Positions 31,286 to 42,390 are shown, counted from the first letter of the stretch. The stretch: 64,000 bases of DNA from Micromonospora terminaliae (GCF_009671205.1 NZ_CP045309.1:6032001-6096000); one strand, 5' to 3'. Notes: generated from the letters alone by a model not told the origin. Program-made: numbers and translations.

Positions 31286-31735
31286 GTGACGGAGCGGACG
31301 GTGACGGCGAAACGCGTGCCACCGGCGCAGCTGGCCCCTCAGCTGCGTGATGCGATCACCCGACTCAATCGGCGGGTCCGACAGGCCCGACCGGTCGGCG
31401 ACCTCACGGTCACCCAGCTCTCGGCGCTCACCAGCCTCAATCTGGCGGGCGCCCTGACACCCCGGGAGCTGGCCGACATCGAGCGGGTGCAGCCGCCCAC
31501 GATGACGAAGATCGTCGCGAAGCTGGAGGACCGCGGCCTCGTGCAGCGGACCCCCCACCCGACCGACGGACGGCAGGTCATCCTGGCGGCTACCGAGGGG
31601 GGACGGGCCGTACTCGACCAGTTCGAGCGGGCCCGCAACGAGTGGCTGGCCAGTCGGCTGGCCGCCCTGACCGAGGAGGAACGCGACACGCTGCGACGTG
31701 CCGCCGACATCCTGCAGGGCATCGCTCGCGCCTGA
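31286..31735 (+). CDS. MarR-family transcriptional regulator
   Basis: 149 residues of winged-helix MarR type. It contains LTVTQLSALTSLNLAGALTP, then RELADIERVQPPTMTKIVAK (recognition helix), LEDRGLVQRTPHPTDGRQVI (wing with the DxR motif) and a C-terminal dimerisation helix. It precedes an MFS exporter gene on the same strand by 76 bases, and a palindrome covers its promoter. A role as repressor of that exporter, released by an exported compound, is likely. Confidence 0.92.
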   Translation: MTERTVTAKRVPPAQLAPQLRDAITRLNRRVRQARPVGDLTVTQLSALTSLNLAGALTPRELADIERVQPPTMTKIVAKLEDRGLVQRTPHPTDGRQVILAATEGGRAVLDQFERARNEWLASRLAALTEEERDTLRRAADILQGIARA

Positions 31736-31811
31736 GCGGGTACCCGCGTCCCGCGGTCCGCTTCGTCCGCTGTGGATGAGGCATACCTGACCGCGAGGAG
31801 GCGCACCTAGA

Positions 31812-33098
31812 GTGCAGGCCAAGTTGAGCACGATGTTCCAGTCCCTACGAGTCCGCAACTACCGACTCTTCGCCACCGGACAGCTGATCAAGTTGATCGG
31901 CGTCTGGATGATGTACATCGCTCAGGACTGGCTCGTCCTCGACCTCAGCGGCAACTCGGCGACCGCGCTCGGCGTGGTCACCGCGCTCCAGTTCACCCCG
32001 GTGCTGCTGCTGACACTGATCTCCGGCCGCCTCGCCGACCGCTACGACAAGCGGATGCTGCTCTTCGTCGCCAACATCTTCTGGACCGTGCTGGCGCTGG
32101 CCATGAGCCTGCTCGTGGTCACCGGGCTGGTGCAGCTCTGGCACGTCTTCGCGTTCGCCGCCCTGCTCGGGGTGTTCAACGCGGTGGAGACCCCGGTGCG
32201 GCAGGCGTTCGTCTCCGAGCTGGTCGGCATGCCGCTGCTGCCGAACGCGCTCTCGCTCAACGCGGCCACCTTCAACTCGGCCCGGATCCTCGGCCCGGCC
32301 GTCGCCGGCCTGGCCATCGCCGCCTTCGACGTCGGCCCGGTCTTCCTGATCACCGCGTTCAGCTCGATCGCGCCGCTGGTCAACGTGGTTCGGATGCGCA
32401 CCAGCGAGCTGTACCGCAAGGACCTGCCGCCGGCCGGCGAGCGCGACCAGGCCAAGGTCGTGGACGGCCTCCGGTACGTCGCGCGCCGCCCCGACATCCT
32501 GCTGCCGATGGCGCTCATGTCGGTGGTCGGGATGACCCTGTTCAACTTCCAGCTCACCCTCGCCGCGCTGGCCAAGACCGTGTTCAAGACAGGTGCCGCC
32601 TCGTTCGGCCTGTTCACCACCGCGCTGGCGGTCGGCGCGCTGGTCGGCGCCCTGGCCGGCACCGGGCGGCGCAGCCGGCCCACCGTGTGGCTGGTGCTCG
32701 GTGCGGCGGTCGGCTGTGCCAGCTTCGGCACGCTGGTGGGGCTCGCCGGGTCGTACTGGCTGGTGGTGGCGCTGCTGCTGCCCACCGGGTTCTTCATGGT
32801 CTTCTTCGCGCAGGCCGCCAACCAGCGGGTCCAGCTCGGCGTCGACGCCGCCTTCCGAGGCCGGGTCATGGCGCTGTGGGTGCTCGTCTTCCTCGGCACC
32901 AACCCGGTCGGCGCGCCGATCATCGGCTGGGTGGCCGAGACCTTCGGCGCCGGCGCGAGCATCTGGATCGGTGGGCTGATCTCGCTGGCCGCCGCCCTGC
33001 TGGCGCTCACCTGGCAGCTGCGCCGCTCCGGCGCCCGGCTGCGGCTGCGGGTGCTGCCCATGCCGCGCTTCTACGTGGTGTCGCCCGGGGCGGAGTGA
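31812..33098 (+). CDS. MFS exporter (MFS_3 / enterobactin-exporter type)
   Basis: 428 residues, 12 predicted helices. The opening FQSLRVRNYRLFATGQLIKL and RLADRYDKRMLLFVANIFWT (loop 2-3 signature) are those of MFS_3 exporters, as is VETPVRQAFVSELVG. It is probably a drug or metabolite exporter controlled by the MarR gene before it. GTG start at 31812. A strong terminator follows. Confidence 0.9.
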   Translation: MQAKLSTMFQSLRVRNYRLFATGQLIKLIGVWMMYIAQDWLVLDLSGNSATALGVVTALQFTPVLLLTLISGRLADRYDKRMLLFVANIFWTVLALAMSLLVVTGLVQLWHVFAFAALLGVFNAVETPVRQAFVSELVGMPLLPNALSLNAATFNSARILGPAVAGLAIAAFDVGPVFLITAFSSIAPLVNVVRMRTSELYRKDLPPAGERDQAKVVDGLRYVARRPDILLPMALMSVVGMTLFNFQLTLAALAKTVFKTGAASFGLFTTALAVGALVGALAGTGRRSRPTVWLVLGAAVGCASFGTLVGLAGSYWLVVALLLPTGFFMVFFAQAANQRVQLGVDAAFRGRVMALWVLVFLGTNPVGAPIIGWVAETFGAGASIWIGGLISLAAALLALTWQLRRSGARLRLRVLPMPRFYVVSPGAE

Positions 33099-33112
33099 CC
33101 CGTCGACCACCG

Positions 33113-33146
33113 AAGGACCGGTTCCCGCCCGCGGGTACCGGTCCTT
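33113..33146. terminator. Terminator of the marR-MFS unit
   Basis: Perfect 10-base-pair stem (33113-33122 with 33137-33146) around a GC-rich loop, then CCTCATTCATT. Confidence 0.85.
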
Positions 33147-33216
33147 CCTCATTCATTCGCGTCCGGATCTCGCCAATCGGGTGGCGGACGGCGACAACGC
33201 GGCTTAGCGTCGATAT

Positions 33217-33726
33217 GTGGGAGTGGGGCGGGGTCTGCTGCTGGTGCTGGCGATCCTCGCCGTCTGCTGCCTGCCCGCCCTCTTCGCGCTGGTCTTCTGC
33301 GCCGACGAGATCCTCGACCGGGTGGTCTGCGGCTGGGCGGAGTGGCGGGAGCGGCGGCGGGCACGCCGCACCATCGCGCGGCTGGACCGGGCCATCGAGG
33401 CCGAGTCGCTCACCCGCGACATCGACCTCACCGAGTTCGACCGGGAGAACCGCCGCCCGCTGGAACAGCTGGCCGTCGACCTGCGCCGCCTCGGCGGCCA
33501 CCGGCTCGCCGCCGCCGACCGGTCGGTGGTGTGGCACGGCGCGGTCATCGACGCGTACGACGAGCGGCTGCGGGCCGCCTGCGCCGCGCTCGGCATCGGC
33601 GAGCACCTGGCCGAGCTGGACGGCGTCGACCGGGAGATCGAACGGGTACGCGTCGAGGGCCTCCTGCACGCCGCCGGGCTCACGCTGCCCGCCGCCCGTC
33701 CGGGCCACCATCAGCGGCACCGCTGA
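33217..33726 (+). CDS. Membrane-anchored protein with long helical cytoplasmic part, unknown
   Basis: 169 residues. One N-terminal hydrophobic helix (about 5-30, with CCLP and FC cysteines) is followed by about 140 charged residues predicted mostly helical (RTIARLDRAIEAESLTRDID). No family is recognised, though similar proteins occur in Micromonosporaceae next to the RNA phosphodiesterase gene. A TAGCGT hexamer ends six bases before the GTG, suggesting a leaderless transcript. The gene ends four bases before the next start. Confidence 0.7.
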   Translation: MGVGRGLLLVLAILAVCCLPALFALVFCADEILDRVVCGWAEWRERRRARRTIARLDRAIEAESLTRDIDLTEFDRENRRPLEQLAVDLRRLGGHRLAAADRSVVWHGAVIDAYDERLRAACAALGIGEHLAELDGVDREIERVRVEGLLHAAGLTLPAARPGHHQRHR

Positions 33727-33729
33727 CCG

Positions 33730-34308
33730 GTGCGGCTCTTCGTCGCGGTCTACCCGCCGAAGCCGGCGGTCGACGACCTGAGCGCGCAGGTGTCCCGGCT
33801 GCGCACCGGAGCCGCCGCGGCGGCCGGCACCAACGTCCGGCTGGCCGACCCGGCCAACGCCCACCTCACCCTGGCGTTCCTGGGTGATGTGCCCGACGAC
33901 CGGCTGGTCGACGTGGAGAGCGCGCTCGGCCTGGCCGCGCAGACCTTCCGGGACGCCCGGGGCAGCTCGCCGCGGCTGCGGCTCGGCGGCGGGGGCAGCT
34001 TCGGGCGCGGCCGGTTCACCGTGCTGTGGGTGGACGTGCGCGGCGAGGTCGACGGGCTGGCCGTGCTGGCCCGGCTGATCCGGTCCGGGCTGCGCCGCGC
34101 CCGGCTGCCGCACGACGAGAAGCCGTTCCGGGCCCACCTGACCATCGCCCGCCCCGGCGACCGGATCGACCGTGCCGACGTGCTCGCCGACCGGGAGACC
34201 CTGCACGACTACCTCGGCCCCGAGTGGAGCGCCGACGAGCTGGTCCTGATGCGCAGCCACCCGGGCCCCCACCCCACCTACGACCGCCTGGCCGCCTGGC
34301 CGGTCTGA
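33730..34308 (+). CDS. thpR: RNA 2',3'-cyclic phosphodiesterase
   Basis: 192 residues of the 2H phosphoesterase superfamily. The two HxTx motifs are AHLTLAFLGD (about residue 45) and AHLTIARPGD (about 136), and the opening RLFVAVYPP is typical. ThpR hydrolyses 2',3'-cyclic phosphates to 2'-phosphates; it was long called 2'-5' RNA ligase. GTG start at 33730, three bases after the upstream stop. A bidirectional terminator begins on its stop codon. Confidence 0.9.
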   Translation: MRLFVAVYPPKPAVDDLSAQVSRLRTGAAAAAGTNVRLADPANAHLTLAFLGDVPDDRLVDVESALGLAAQTFRDARGSSPRLRLGGGGSFGRGRFTVLWVDVRGEVDGLAVLARLIRSGLRRARLPHDEKPFRAHLTIARPGDRIDRADVLADRETLHDYLGPEWSADELVLMRSHPGPHPTYDRLAAWPV

Positions 34309-34343
34309 CCGGGCCGGCCGGGAAGGCCCGGCCGACCCGGTCA
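34306..34343. terminator. Bidirectional terminator between thpR and aldo/keto reductase
   Basis: 17-base-pair stem with a single mismatch (34306-34322 with 34327-34343), loop AAGG, between convergent genes. Confidence 0.8.
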
Positions 34344-34348
34344 GCGGG

Positions 34349-35335
34349 TCACCAGGCCCAGGCTTCCGGGCCGGGGCCGCCGTTGCCGATCGGCGGGAAC
34401 AGCTCGTCGAGCTTCTCCAGCGTCGCCTCGTCGAGCTTCACGTCCAGGGCGCCGAGGTTGCGGTCGAGCTGGTCCATGGTGCGCGGGCCGACGATCGGGG
34501 CGGTCACGCCCGGGCGGGAGAGCAGCCACGCCAGCGCCACGTCGGCCGGGTCGTGGCCCAGGTCAGCGCAGAGCTTCTCGTACGCCTCGATGGTGGTCCG
34601 GTGCTCGGCCAGCGCGTCGGCCGACCGGCCGGTGGTGCCGCGGGCCGCGCCGCCCTCGGCCATCTTGCGGATGACCCCGGAGAGCAGTCCGCCGTGCAGC
34701 GGCGACCAGGGGATGATGCCCAGGCCGTAGTGCTGCGCGGCCGGGACCACCTCCAGCTCGACGTGCCGGGTCATCAGGTTGTAGATGCACTGCTCGGAGA
34801 CGAGACCGAGGAAGTTGCGGCGGCCGGCCGCCGCCTGCGCCTGGGCGATGTGCCAGCCGGCGAAGTTGGACGAGCCGACGTAGATGACCTTGCCCTGGGC
34901 GACCAGGGTCTCCATGGCCTGCCAGATCTCCTCCCACGGCGTGGTCCGGGAGATGTGGTGCATCTGGTAGAGGTCGATGGTGTCGGTCTGGAGGCGGCGC
35001 AGCGAGTCCTCGCAGGCCCGGATGATGTGCCGGGCGCTCAGGCCCTGCTCGTTGGGCCACTCGCCCATCTTGCCGTAGACCTTGGTGGCCAGGACGACCC
35101 GGTCGCGGCGCCCGCCGCCCTGGGCGAACCAGCGGCCGATGATCTGCTCGGTGACGCCCTCACCGAGCTTCCAGCCGTAGACGTTCGCGGTGTCGAAGAA
35201 GTTGATCCCGTGTTCCAGCGCCCGGTCCATGATGGCGAAGCTGTCCGGCTCGTCGGTCTGCGGCCCGAAGTTCATGGTGCCGAGGCAGAGGCGGCTCACC
35301 GAGAGGCCGGTGCGTCCCAGGTTCGTGTACTCCAT
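34349..35335 (-). CDS. Aldo/keto reductase
   Basis: 328 residues, a TIM-barrel NADPH-dependent reductase. The catalytic tetrad can be placed: Asp in NFFDTANVYG, the nearby Tyr, Lys in ATKVYGKM and His in YQMHHI. The coenzyme-binding SSNFAGWHIAQAQ and IVGPRTMDQL segments are present. Its sequence places it with AKR families resembling YghZ/KCNAB-like reductases; the carbonyl substrate is unknown. The ATG at 35335 follows AGGGTGG. It is separated from sepH by 59 bases. Confidence 0.9.
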   Translation of the reverse strand: MEYTNLGRTGLSVSRLCLGTMNFGPQTDEPDSFAIMDRALEHGINFFDTANVYGWKLGEGVTEQIIGRWFAQGGGRRDRVVLATKVYGKMGEWPNEQGLSARHIIRACEDSLRRLQTDTIDLYQMHHISRTTPWEEIWQAMETLVAQGKVIYVGSSNFAGWHIAQAQAAAGRRNFLGLVSEQCIYNLMTRHVELEVVPAAQHYGLGIIPWSPLHGGLLSGVIRKMAEGGAARGTTGRSADALAEHRTTIEAYEKLCADLGHDPADVALAWLLSRPGVTAPIVGPRTMDQLDRNLGALDVKLDEATLEKLDELFPPIGNGGPGPEAWAW

Positions 35336-35394
35336 GAGTCCACCCTGGCACGCGGGCACTTAGAGTGCCTTGCGTTACCAGGGTGGCCCGTCGA

Positions 35395-36483
35395 TCAGGA
35401 GGACTCGCGGGCCGCCGGGCCGGTGCCGAAGAGGACGTCGTCCCAGCTCGGTAGCCGCTTGCGCGGCTTGCCACCGGCCTCGGTGGACTCGGTGCCGGTG
35501 CCGCCGGTCGCCGCCGGTGCGCCGGTGCGCCGCGGCCGGAGCACGGCCAGCGACGGCACGGCGGGGATCTCCTTCGGCGCGTCCGAGTCGTCGTCGAACG
35601 CGGAGCCCTGGCCGCCGCCGAGCAGCGCGGCCGCCCCGCCGGTGACCGCCCGCTGGCGGGGCGCGTCGGACCCGGCCAGCGCCGCCGGGGAGCGGGTGTC
35701 CAGGCCGCGACCGGACGTGCCGCCGAGCGGCCGGTCCAGCGAGGCGAGCAGCGCGTCGCGGCCGGCGCGGATCGGGTCCCGCCCCGGACGGGCGTGCTCG
35801 CCGGGCGACGGCAGGCCGTGCCCGCCTCGGCTCGGCTCGCCGCGCGACGGGCCGGGCAGCGCGTGGCCGCCCCGCTCGGGCGCCGGCTCCTGGCCGAGGA
35901 TCGGCGTGGGCCGCTCGGCGCACAGGTACTGCGCCATGTCGTCGTGTGGGCTGACGTTCTGCCGGAGCTTGTCGAGGTCCCAGACCGCCTGCGCCGTGGC
36001 CTTGCCGGACGGCCAGGTGGCGATGATCCGCCAGGTGCCGTCGTCGCGGCGGTAGGCGTCCCAGGAGATCTTCTCGGTGTCGATCCCGTGCTGGGCCAGC
36101 CGGCCACTGACCACCTCGGCCAGCGGGGTCGGCTTCTCGGCGCCCTTGAGCCGGGTGCGCCGGGCGTGCTGGGCGAGCATGGCCCGCTCCTGGAGCACCG
36201 GACCGGCGTAGCGCAGGACGCGGTCGACCGGCACGCCGGCGATGCGGGCGACGTCCTCGGCGGACTCGCCGGAGCGGATCCGGGCCTGGATGTCCCGTGG
36301 GGAGAGCGACGGCGTCGGGTCGGTGGCGCTCGGCACCACGGCGAGCGGGGGCGCGCCCGGCTCGGCGTGCAGTGCCGAGGCGATGCGCTCGTCGATCGGC
36401 AGGGCGAGCAGGCGCCCGACCTCGTCGGCGAGCACCAGAGCCTGGCCGTCCTCGGAGAGGGCGACGAAGCGTACTGGGCGCAT
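35395..36483 (-). CDS. sepH: Septation protein SepH (FtsZ regulator)
   Basis: 362 residues. The N-terminal DUF3071 domain (RFVALSEDGQALVLADEVGR) contains an HTH-like core RSGESAEDVARIAGVPVDRV that in Streptomyces SepH is needed to promote FtsZ assembly. The second part (about 170-360) is Pro/Gly/Arg-rich and probably disordered, ending in the conserved RKRLPSWDDVLFG. SepH is an actinobacterial cell-division protein that binds FtsZ at the septum. It is the last gene on its strand before a large terminator. Confidence 0.93.
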   Translation of the reverse strand: MRPVRFVALSEDGQALVLADEVGRLLALPIDERIASALHAEPGAPPLAVVPSATDPTPSLSPRDIQARIRSGESAEDVARIAGVPVDRVLRYAGPVLQERAMLAQHARRTRLKGAEKPTPLAEVVSGRLAQHGIDTEKISWDAYRRDDGTWRIIATWPSGKATAQAVWDLDKLRQNVSPHDDMAQYLCAERPTPILGQEPAPERGGHALPGPSRGEPSRGGHGLPSPGEHARPGRDPIRAGRDALLASLDRPLGGTSGRGLDTRSPAALAGSDAPRQRAVTGGAAALLGGGQGSAFDDDSDAPKEIPAVPSLAVLRPRRTGAPAATGGTGTESTEAGGKPRKRLPSWDDVLFGTGPAARESS

Positions 36484-36616
36484 GGGCTTGCCTCCGTCCC
36501 GCTTCGCTGGCCGTCACGCCACGAGCCGGCCACCCGGGCGTCTCGGACCACCGTACGCTCATCTACCCGAAGCTGGGGGATGCGACACTCGGCATGTCGC
36601 GACTGAGCTGCAACGA

Positions 36617-36666
36617 TGATCACGGTGGGTGGTCGCCGGGGCTCCGGCGACCACCCACCGTGATCA
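36617..36666. terminator. Very long perfect hairpin, terminator of serC
   Basis: A perfect 23-base-pair inverted repeat (36617-36639 with 36644-36666) with a four-base loop, directly after the serC stop codon on the minus strand. Confidence 0.85.
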
Positions 36667-36671
36667 GATGA

Positions 36672-38048
<1,377 letters not shown>

Positions 38049-39155
38049 TCAGACGCCGTGCGGGATGGCGTCCCAGCCCTCGACCTCCTGCGGCTTCCGG
38101 CTGCCCGGGCCGACGTAGCGGGCCGACGGGCGGACCAGCCGCTGGAGCTTCTTCTGCTCGAGGATGTGGGCGGACCAACCGCCCATCCGGGCACAGGTGA
38201 ACATCGAGGTGAACATGTGCGCGGGCACCTCGGCGAAGTCGAGCACCACGGCCGACCAGAACTCGACGTTGGTGGCGAGCACCCGGTCCGGGCGGCGGGC
38301 CTGGAGCTCGGCCAGGGCGGCCTTCTCCAGCGCCTCGGCGATCTCGAAGCGCGGCGCGCCCAGCTCCTTGGCGGTGCGGCGGAGCACGCGGGCGCGCGGG
38401 TCCTCGGCCCGGTAGACCCGGTGGCCGAAGCCCATGAGCCGCTCGCCCCGGTCGAGGACGCCCTTGACGTAGCCCTCGGCGTCGCCGCTGCGCTCGACGG
38501 CCTCCAGCATGCTGAGCACCCGGGACGGCGCGCCGCCGTGCAGCGGGCCGGAGAGGGCGCCGATGCCGGAGGAGATGCAGGCCGCGGCGTCGGCGCCGGT
38601 GGAGGCGACGATCCGGGTGGTGAAGGTGGAGGCGTTCAGGCCGTGCTCGGCGGCCGAGATGAAGTAGGCGTCGACGGCCTTGACGTGCCGCGGGTCGGGC
38701 TCGCCCCGCCAGCGCTTCATGAACCGCTCGACGATCGTCTCCGCCTTGTCGATCTCCTTCTGCGGCACGGCCGGCAGGCCGAGGCCGCGGGCGGACTGGG
38801 CGACGAAGGACAGCGCGGTGACCGACACCCGGGCCAGGTCCTCGCGGGCCTGCTCGTCGGAGATGTCGAGGAGCTGGCTGAGCCCCCAGTACGGGGCGAG
38901 CATGGCGACCGCGGACTGCACGTCGACGCGGATGTCGCCGGAGTGCACCGGCACCGGGAAGGGCTCGGCCGGCGGCAGGCCCGGGCCGAAGCGCCCGTCG
39001 ACCAGCAGCGCCCAGACGTTGCCGAAGGAGACCTGACCGATCAGATCCTCGATGTCCACGCCGCGGTAGCGCAGCGCGCCACCCTCGCGGTCCGGTTCGG
39101 CGATCTGGGTCTCGAAGGCTACGACGCCCTCCAGGCCCGGTTTGAAGTCGGACAT
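38049..39155 (-). CDS. Citrate synthase (type 2)
   Basis: 368 residues. The family anchors are present: YRGVDIEDLIGQ, LNASTFTTRIVASTGAD, ALSGPLHGGAPSRVLSML with an active-site His, and MGFGHRVYRAEDPRARVL. An Asp/Arg-bearing C-terminal region ends near RYVGPGSRK. It condenses acetyl-CoA and oxaloacetate to citrate. In actinobacteria the smaller citrate synthase 2 (CitA-like) often sits divergent from pdxH, as here. The ATG at 39155 is set by an excellent AGGAGACGAC site; a longer open frame upstream is not supported. Confidence 0.93.
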   Translation of the reverse strand: MSDFKPGLEGVVAFETQIAEPDREGGALRYRGVDIEDLIGQVSFGNVWALLVDGRFGPGLPPAEPFPVPVHSGDIRVDVQSAVAMLAPYWGLSQLLDISDEQAREDLARVSVTALSFVAQSARGLGLPAVPQKEIDKAETIVERFMKRWRGEPDPRHVKAVDAYFISAAEHGLNASTFTTRIVASTGADAAACISSGIGALSGPLHGGAPSRVLSMLEAVERSGDAEGYVKGVLDRGERLMGFGHRVYRAEDPRARVLRRTAKELGAPRFEIAEALEKAALAELQARRPDRVLATNVEFWSAVVLDFAEVPAHMFTSMFTCARMGGWSAHILEQKKLQRLVRPSARYVGPGSRKPQEVEGWDAIPHGV

Positions 39156-39400
39156 GTCGTCTCCTGGCTTCCGGCGGTGGTGGCGGCCGCGCGGGCTGGA
39201 CGGGCCCGCGGCTCGGGCGACCCCCTCAGGGATGTGTTCGGAACATCTTGCCTGCTGGGTAACCGGGTTCGCGACCCGCAGCGACTGTGCGCCACATGAC
39301 ATCCCCGCCGGTGGACATGCTCACGGGCAGGAGAAGACTGGGTGGCGGGGTCTGGCCAGCGTCGGGGGACGCCGGTATCCCCGGGAGAGGGACGACGAGA

Positions 39401-40060
39401 GTGACGGGCGACACACCTGCCCCGGCCGGCATGCGTAACGAGTACGCCGCCGACCTGGGCCTTTCCGAATCGGATCTCGCGCCGGACTGGCACACCCAGT
39501 TCGCCCGCTGGTTCGCCGACGCGGTGGCGCATCCGCTGCCCGAACCGAACGCCATGGTGGTCGGCACGGCCGACGCCGACGGGCGGCCGAGCGGCCGCAC
39601 CGTGCTCCTCAAGGGGTACGACCCGGACGGGTTCGTCTTCTACACCAACTACGACTCCCGCAAGGGCGGCGAGGCGACCGCCAACCCGTGGGCCAGCCTG
39701 GTCTTCCCCTGGTTCCCGATGCAGCGGCAGGTGACGGTCACCGGCCGGGTGAGCCGGGTCGACCGGGCCGAGACGGAGGCGTACTTCGCGGTCCGTCCGC
39801 GCGGCTCGCAGCTCGGGGCCTGGGCGAGCACCCAGTCGGCGGTGATGCCGGACCGGGCGGCGCTGGACGCGGCGTACCGGGCGGCGGCCGAGCGCTTCGC
39901 CGACGTGGCGGAGATTCCCGCCCCGCCCAACTGGGGCGGCTTCCGGGTGCGGCCGGAGACGGTGGAGTTCTGGCAGGGCCGGGCCAGCCGGCTGCACGAC
40001 CGGCTGCGGTTCCGGCGTACCGGGGACGGCGCCTGGGCGATCGAGCGGCTGGCCCCGTGA
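39401..40060 (+). CDS. pdxH: Pyridoxamine 5'-phosphate oxidase
   Basis: 219 residues with the FMN-binding PdxH pattern: [71 protein letters not shown] and the C-terminal [20 protein letters not shown]. It oxidises pyridoxamine or pyridoxine phosphate to pyridoxal phosphate. I chose the GTG at 39401 (GAGAGGGACGACGAGA before it). The divergent 245-base gap to citrate synthase carries an 11-base palindrome TGTTCGGAACA at 39235-39245. The stop overlaps the next start (GTGA). Confidence 0.93.
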   Translation: MTGDTPAPAGMRNEYAADLGLSESDLAPDWHTQFARWFADAVAHPLPEPNAMVVGTADADGRPSGRTVLLKGYDPDGFVFYTNYDSRKGGEATANPWASLVFPWFPMQRQVTVTGRVSRVDRAETEAYFAVRPRGSQLGAWASTQSAVMPDRAALDAAYRAAAERFADVAEIPAPPNWGGFRVRPETVEFWQGRASRLHDRLRFRRTGDGAWAIERLAP

Positions 40061-41352
40061 CGGGGGTGAAGGAGGCCCGGCCGCGCGGAGCGCGCCGCTG
40101 GGCCATCGACCTGCGTCCGCTGGGTGTTCCCGCGTACCGCCGGGTGTGGCTCGGCAACGCCGTGGCGATGTTCGGCTTCCAGTTCACGGCCGTGGCCGTG
40201 CCGGTGGAGATGTTCGACCTGACCGGCGGCTCGTTCTGGGTCGGCCTGCTCGGGATCGCCGGCTTCGTGCCGCTGCTGGTCTTCGGACTGTGGGGCGGCG
40301 CGGTCGCCGACGCCCGGGACCGCCGCCGGGTGCTGCTGGGCGGCGGCGCCCTGCTGTGGGCGTCGACGCTGGCGCTGCTGCTCCAGTCGCTGCTGCGGGT
40401 GGGCAGCCCGGTGCTGCTGCTCGTCCTGGTCGCGGTGCAGTCGATCGCGTTCGCGATCACCTCGCCGACCCGCAGCGCCATCCTGCCCCGCCTTGTGCCG
40501 GCCGACCTCGTCCCGGCGGCCAGCACGCTGAACTTCACCACGTTCACGGCGACCTCGGTCTTCGGGCCACTGGCCGCCGGTCTCATCTTCGCCACCTGGC
40601 GCACCGACGTCGGGCTGCCGATCGCGTACGGCGTCGACGGGCTGCTGTTCACCGTGTCGCTCTGGGCCACCCTGCGGCTGCCCGCCATGCCGCCCGAGCC
40701 CGATCCGGACAGCGCCGGCACGCCGCGCAAGGCGGGGCTGGCCAGCATCGTCGACGGGCTCCGTTATCTGGCCACCACCCCGGTGCTGCTGCTCTCGTTC
40801 GCCATCGACCTGATCGCCATGATCCTGGCCATGCCCCGGGCGCTCTTCCCCGAGCTGGCGCACGAGCGGTTCGGCGGCGGGGCGGCGGTGGGCTGGCTCT
40901 ACAGCGCCATCGCCATCGGCGCGATGCTGGGCGGCCTCACCTCCGGCTGGATCGGCCGGGTACGCCGGCAGGGCGTCGTGCTGGTGGTGGCCGTGGTCGG
41001 CTGGGGCGTGGCGATCGCCGCCGCCGGGATGGCCCGCCAGCTCTGGCTCGTGGTGGCCCTGCTCGGCCTGGCCGGCGCCGCCGACCTGGTCAGCGCGACC
41101 CTGCGGCAGTCGATGCTGCTGATCTACGCGCCGGACCGGATGCGCGGCCGGCTCCAGGGCGTCAACACGGTGGTGGTCGCCGGTGGCCCGCGCCTGGGCG
41201 ACCTGCGTGCCGGCGCGATGGCCGCCGCCTCCGGCACGACCGTCGCCATGGTGGGCGGCGGTCTCGCCTCGGCCGTGCTCGCGGTGCTGCTCGTGACGGT
41301 CTTCCCGGCCCTGCTCCGCTACCGGGCCGCCGGGGCGGGCGAGCGGACCTGA
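40057..41352 (+). CDS. MFS transporter downstream of pdxH
   Basis: About 431 residues and 12 hydrophobic segments. [40 protein letters not shown] (loop 2-3 signature) and [20 protein letters not shown] are of the MFS_3 exporter type. It overlaps pdxH by four bases (GTGA) and so is translated with it. A role in vitamin B6 transport would be a guess; pairs of pdxH and such an MFS gene do recur in actinobacteria. A strong terminator follows. Confidence 0.87.
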   Translation: MTGVKEARPRGARRWAIDLRPLGVPAYRRVWLGNAVAMFGFQFTAVAVPVEMFDLTGGSFWVGLLGIAGFVPLLVFGLWGGAVADARDRRRVLLGGGALLWASTLALLLQSLLRVGSPVLLLVLVAVQSIAFAITSPTRSAILPRLVPADLVPAASTLNFTTFTATSVFGPLAAGLIFATWRTDVGLPIAYGVDGLLFTVSLWATLRLPAMPPEPDPDSAGTPRKAGLASIVDGLRYLATTPVLLLSFAIDLIAMILAMPRALFPELAHERFGGGAAVGWLYSAIAIGAMLGGLTSGWIGRVRRQGVVLVVAVVGWGVAIAAAGMARQLWLVVALLGLAGAADLVSATLRQSMLLIYAPDRMRGRLQGVNTVVVAGGPRLGDLRAGAMAAASGTTVAMVGGGLASAVLAVLLVTVFPALLRYRAAGAGERT

Positions 41353-41357
41353 CCGAC

Positions 41358-41385
41358 GGCCCGGGGCGGACCGCCGCCCCGGGCC
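41358..41385. terminator. Terminator of pdxH-MFS operon
   Basis: Perfect 12-base-pair stem (41358-41369 with 41374-41385) with loop ACCG, five bases after the stop. Confidence 0.85.
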
Positions 41386-41458
41386 GGACCGGCCGCACGC
41401 TGGGACGTTGCCGGGCGGGCTGCGCGACGTACGGGTGCGACGGACTAAGGTCGCCGAC

Positions 41459-42388
41459 ATGGAGACCGACGTGCGCCCGTCCCCGTCCGGAACACAGTGG
41501 ACCATCGCGGCCGACGGCCACGAGGCCGTCGTGGTGGAGGTCGGCGGTGGCCTGCGGGCCTACCGGCACGACGGGACCGACTACCTCGACGGGTACGAGG
41601 CGGACGAGATCGCCCCCGGTTCGGCCGGACACGTGCTGGCCCCCTGGCCGAACCGGATCCGGGACGGGGCGTACACCTTCGGGGAGCGGTCGTTCCAGCT
41701 CGACCTGACCGAGCCGGCCCGGCACAACGCCATCCACGGCCTGGTCAACTGGGTGCGGTGGCAGCTCGTCGAGCGGTCGCCGAAGAGCGTCACGATCGGC
41801 TACGAGCTGCCGCCCAGCCCCGGCTACCCGTGGGCGCTGCGCCTCACGAGCCGGTGGAGTGTCGGTGCCGACGGGCTGCGCGCCGAGCACGAGGTGACCA
41901 ACCTGTCCGGCGAGCCGGCCCCGTTCGGCTTCTCCGTGCACCCCTACCTGCAGCTGCCGAAGGTCGGCGTGGACGAGCTGACCATGCGGGTGCCCGGCCG
42001 GACCCGGGTGCTGCTGGACAACCGGCTGCTGCCGGTGGCCGCGACCGGGGTGGCCGGCACCGAGTACGACTACACCGAGCCCCGCGCGATCGGCAACGCG
42101 GTGCTCGACCTCGCGTTCGGCGACATCGTGCGGGACGCCGACGGCGGCTCGTCGGTGACCCTGGCCGCCCCGGACGGCTCGGCCGCCGTGCACATCTGGG
42201 CCGACGGCGAGTTCGGCTGGTGGCAGGTCTTCACCGGGGACACCCTCACCGGGGAGCGGCACCGGCGGTCGGTGGCGGTCGAGCCGATGACCTGCCCGGC
42301 CGACGCCTTCCGCTCCGGCCGGGACCTCATCACGCTGGCCCCCGGGCAGACGTGGCGGGGCGCCTGGGGCATCCGGCCCGGGGCCTGA
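41459..42388 (+). CDS. Aldose 1-epimerase family protein
   Basis: 309 residues of the galactose-mutarotase fold. VVEVGGGLRAYRHDGTDYLD, LAPWPNRIRDGAYTF (catalytic-site NR), NAIHGLVNWVRWQ with the His, and GFSVHPYLQL are visible, with a late acidic FTGDTLTGERH. It interconverts sugar anomers; it is of the actinobacterial YihR/GalM-like group and the exact sugar is unknown. A TAAGGT hexamer lies seven bases before the ATG, so it is probably leaderless. The nitroreductase gene starts two bases after its stop. Confidence 0.9.
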   Translation: METDVRPSPSGTQWTIAADGHEAVVVEVGGGLRAYRHDGTDYLDGYEADEIAPGSAGHVLAPWPNRIRDGAYTFGERSFQLDLTEPARHNAIHGLVNWVRWQLVERSPKSVTIGYELPPSPGYPWALRLTSRWSVGADGLRAEHEVTNLSGEPAPFGFSVHPYLQLPKVGVDELTMRVPGRTRVLLDNRLLPVAATGVAGTEYDYTEPRAIGNAVLDLAFGDIVRDADGGSSVTLAAPDGSAAVHIWADGEFGWWQVFTGDTLTGERHRRSVAVEPMTCPADAFRSGRDLITLAPGQTWRGAWGIRPGA

Positions 42389-42390
42389 GC

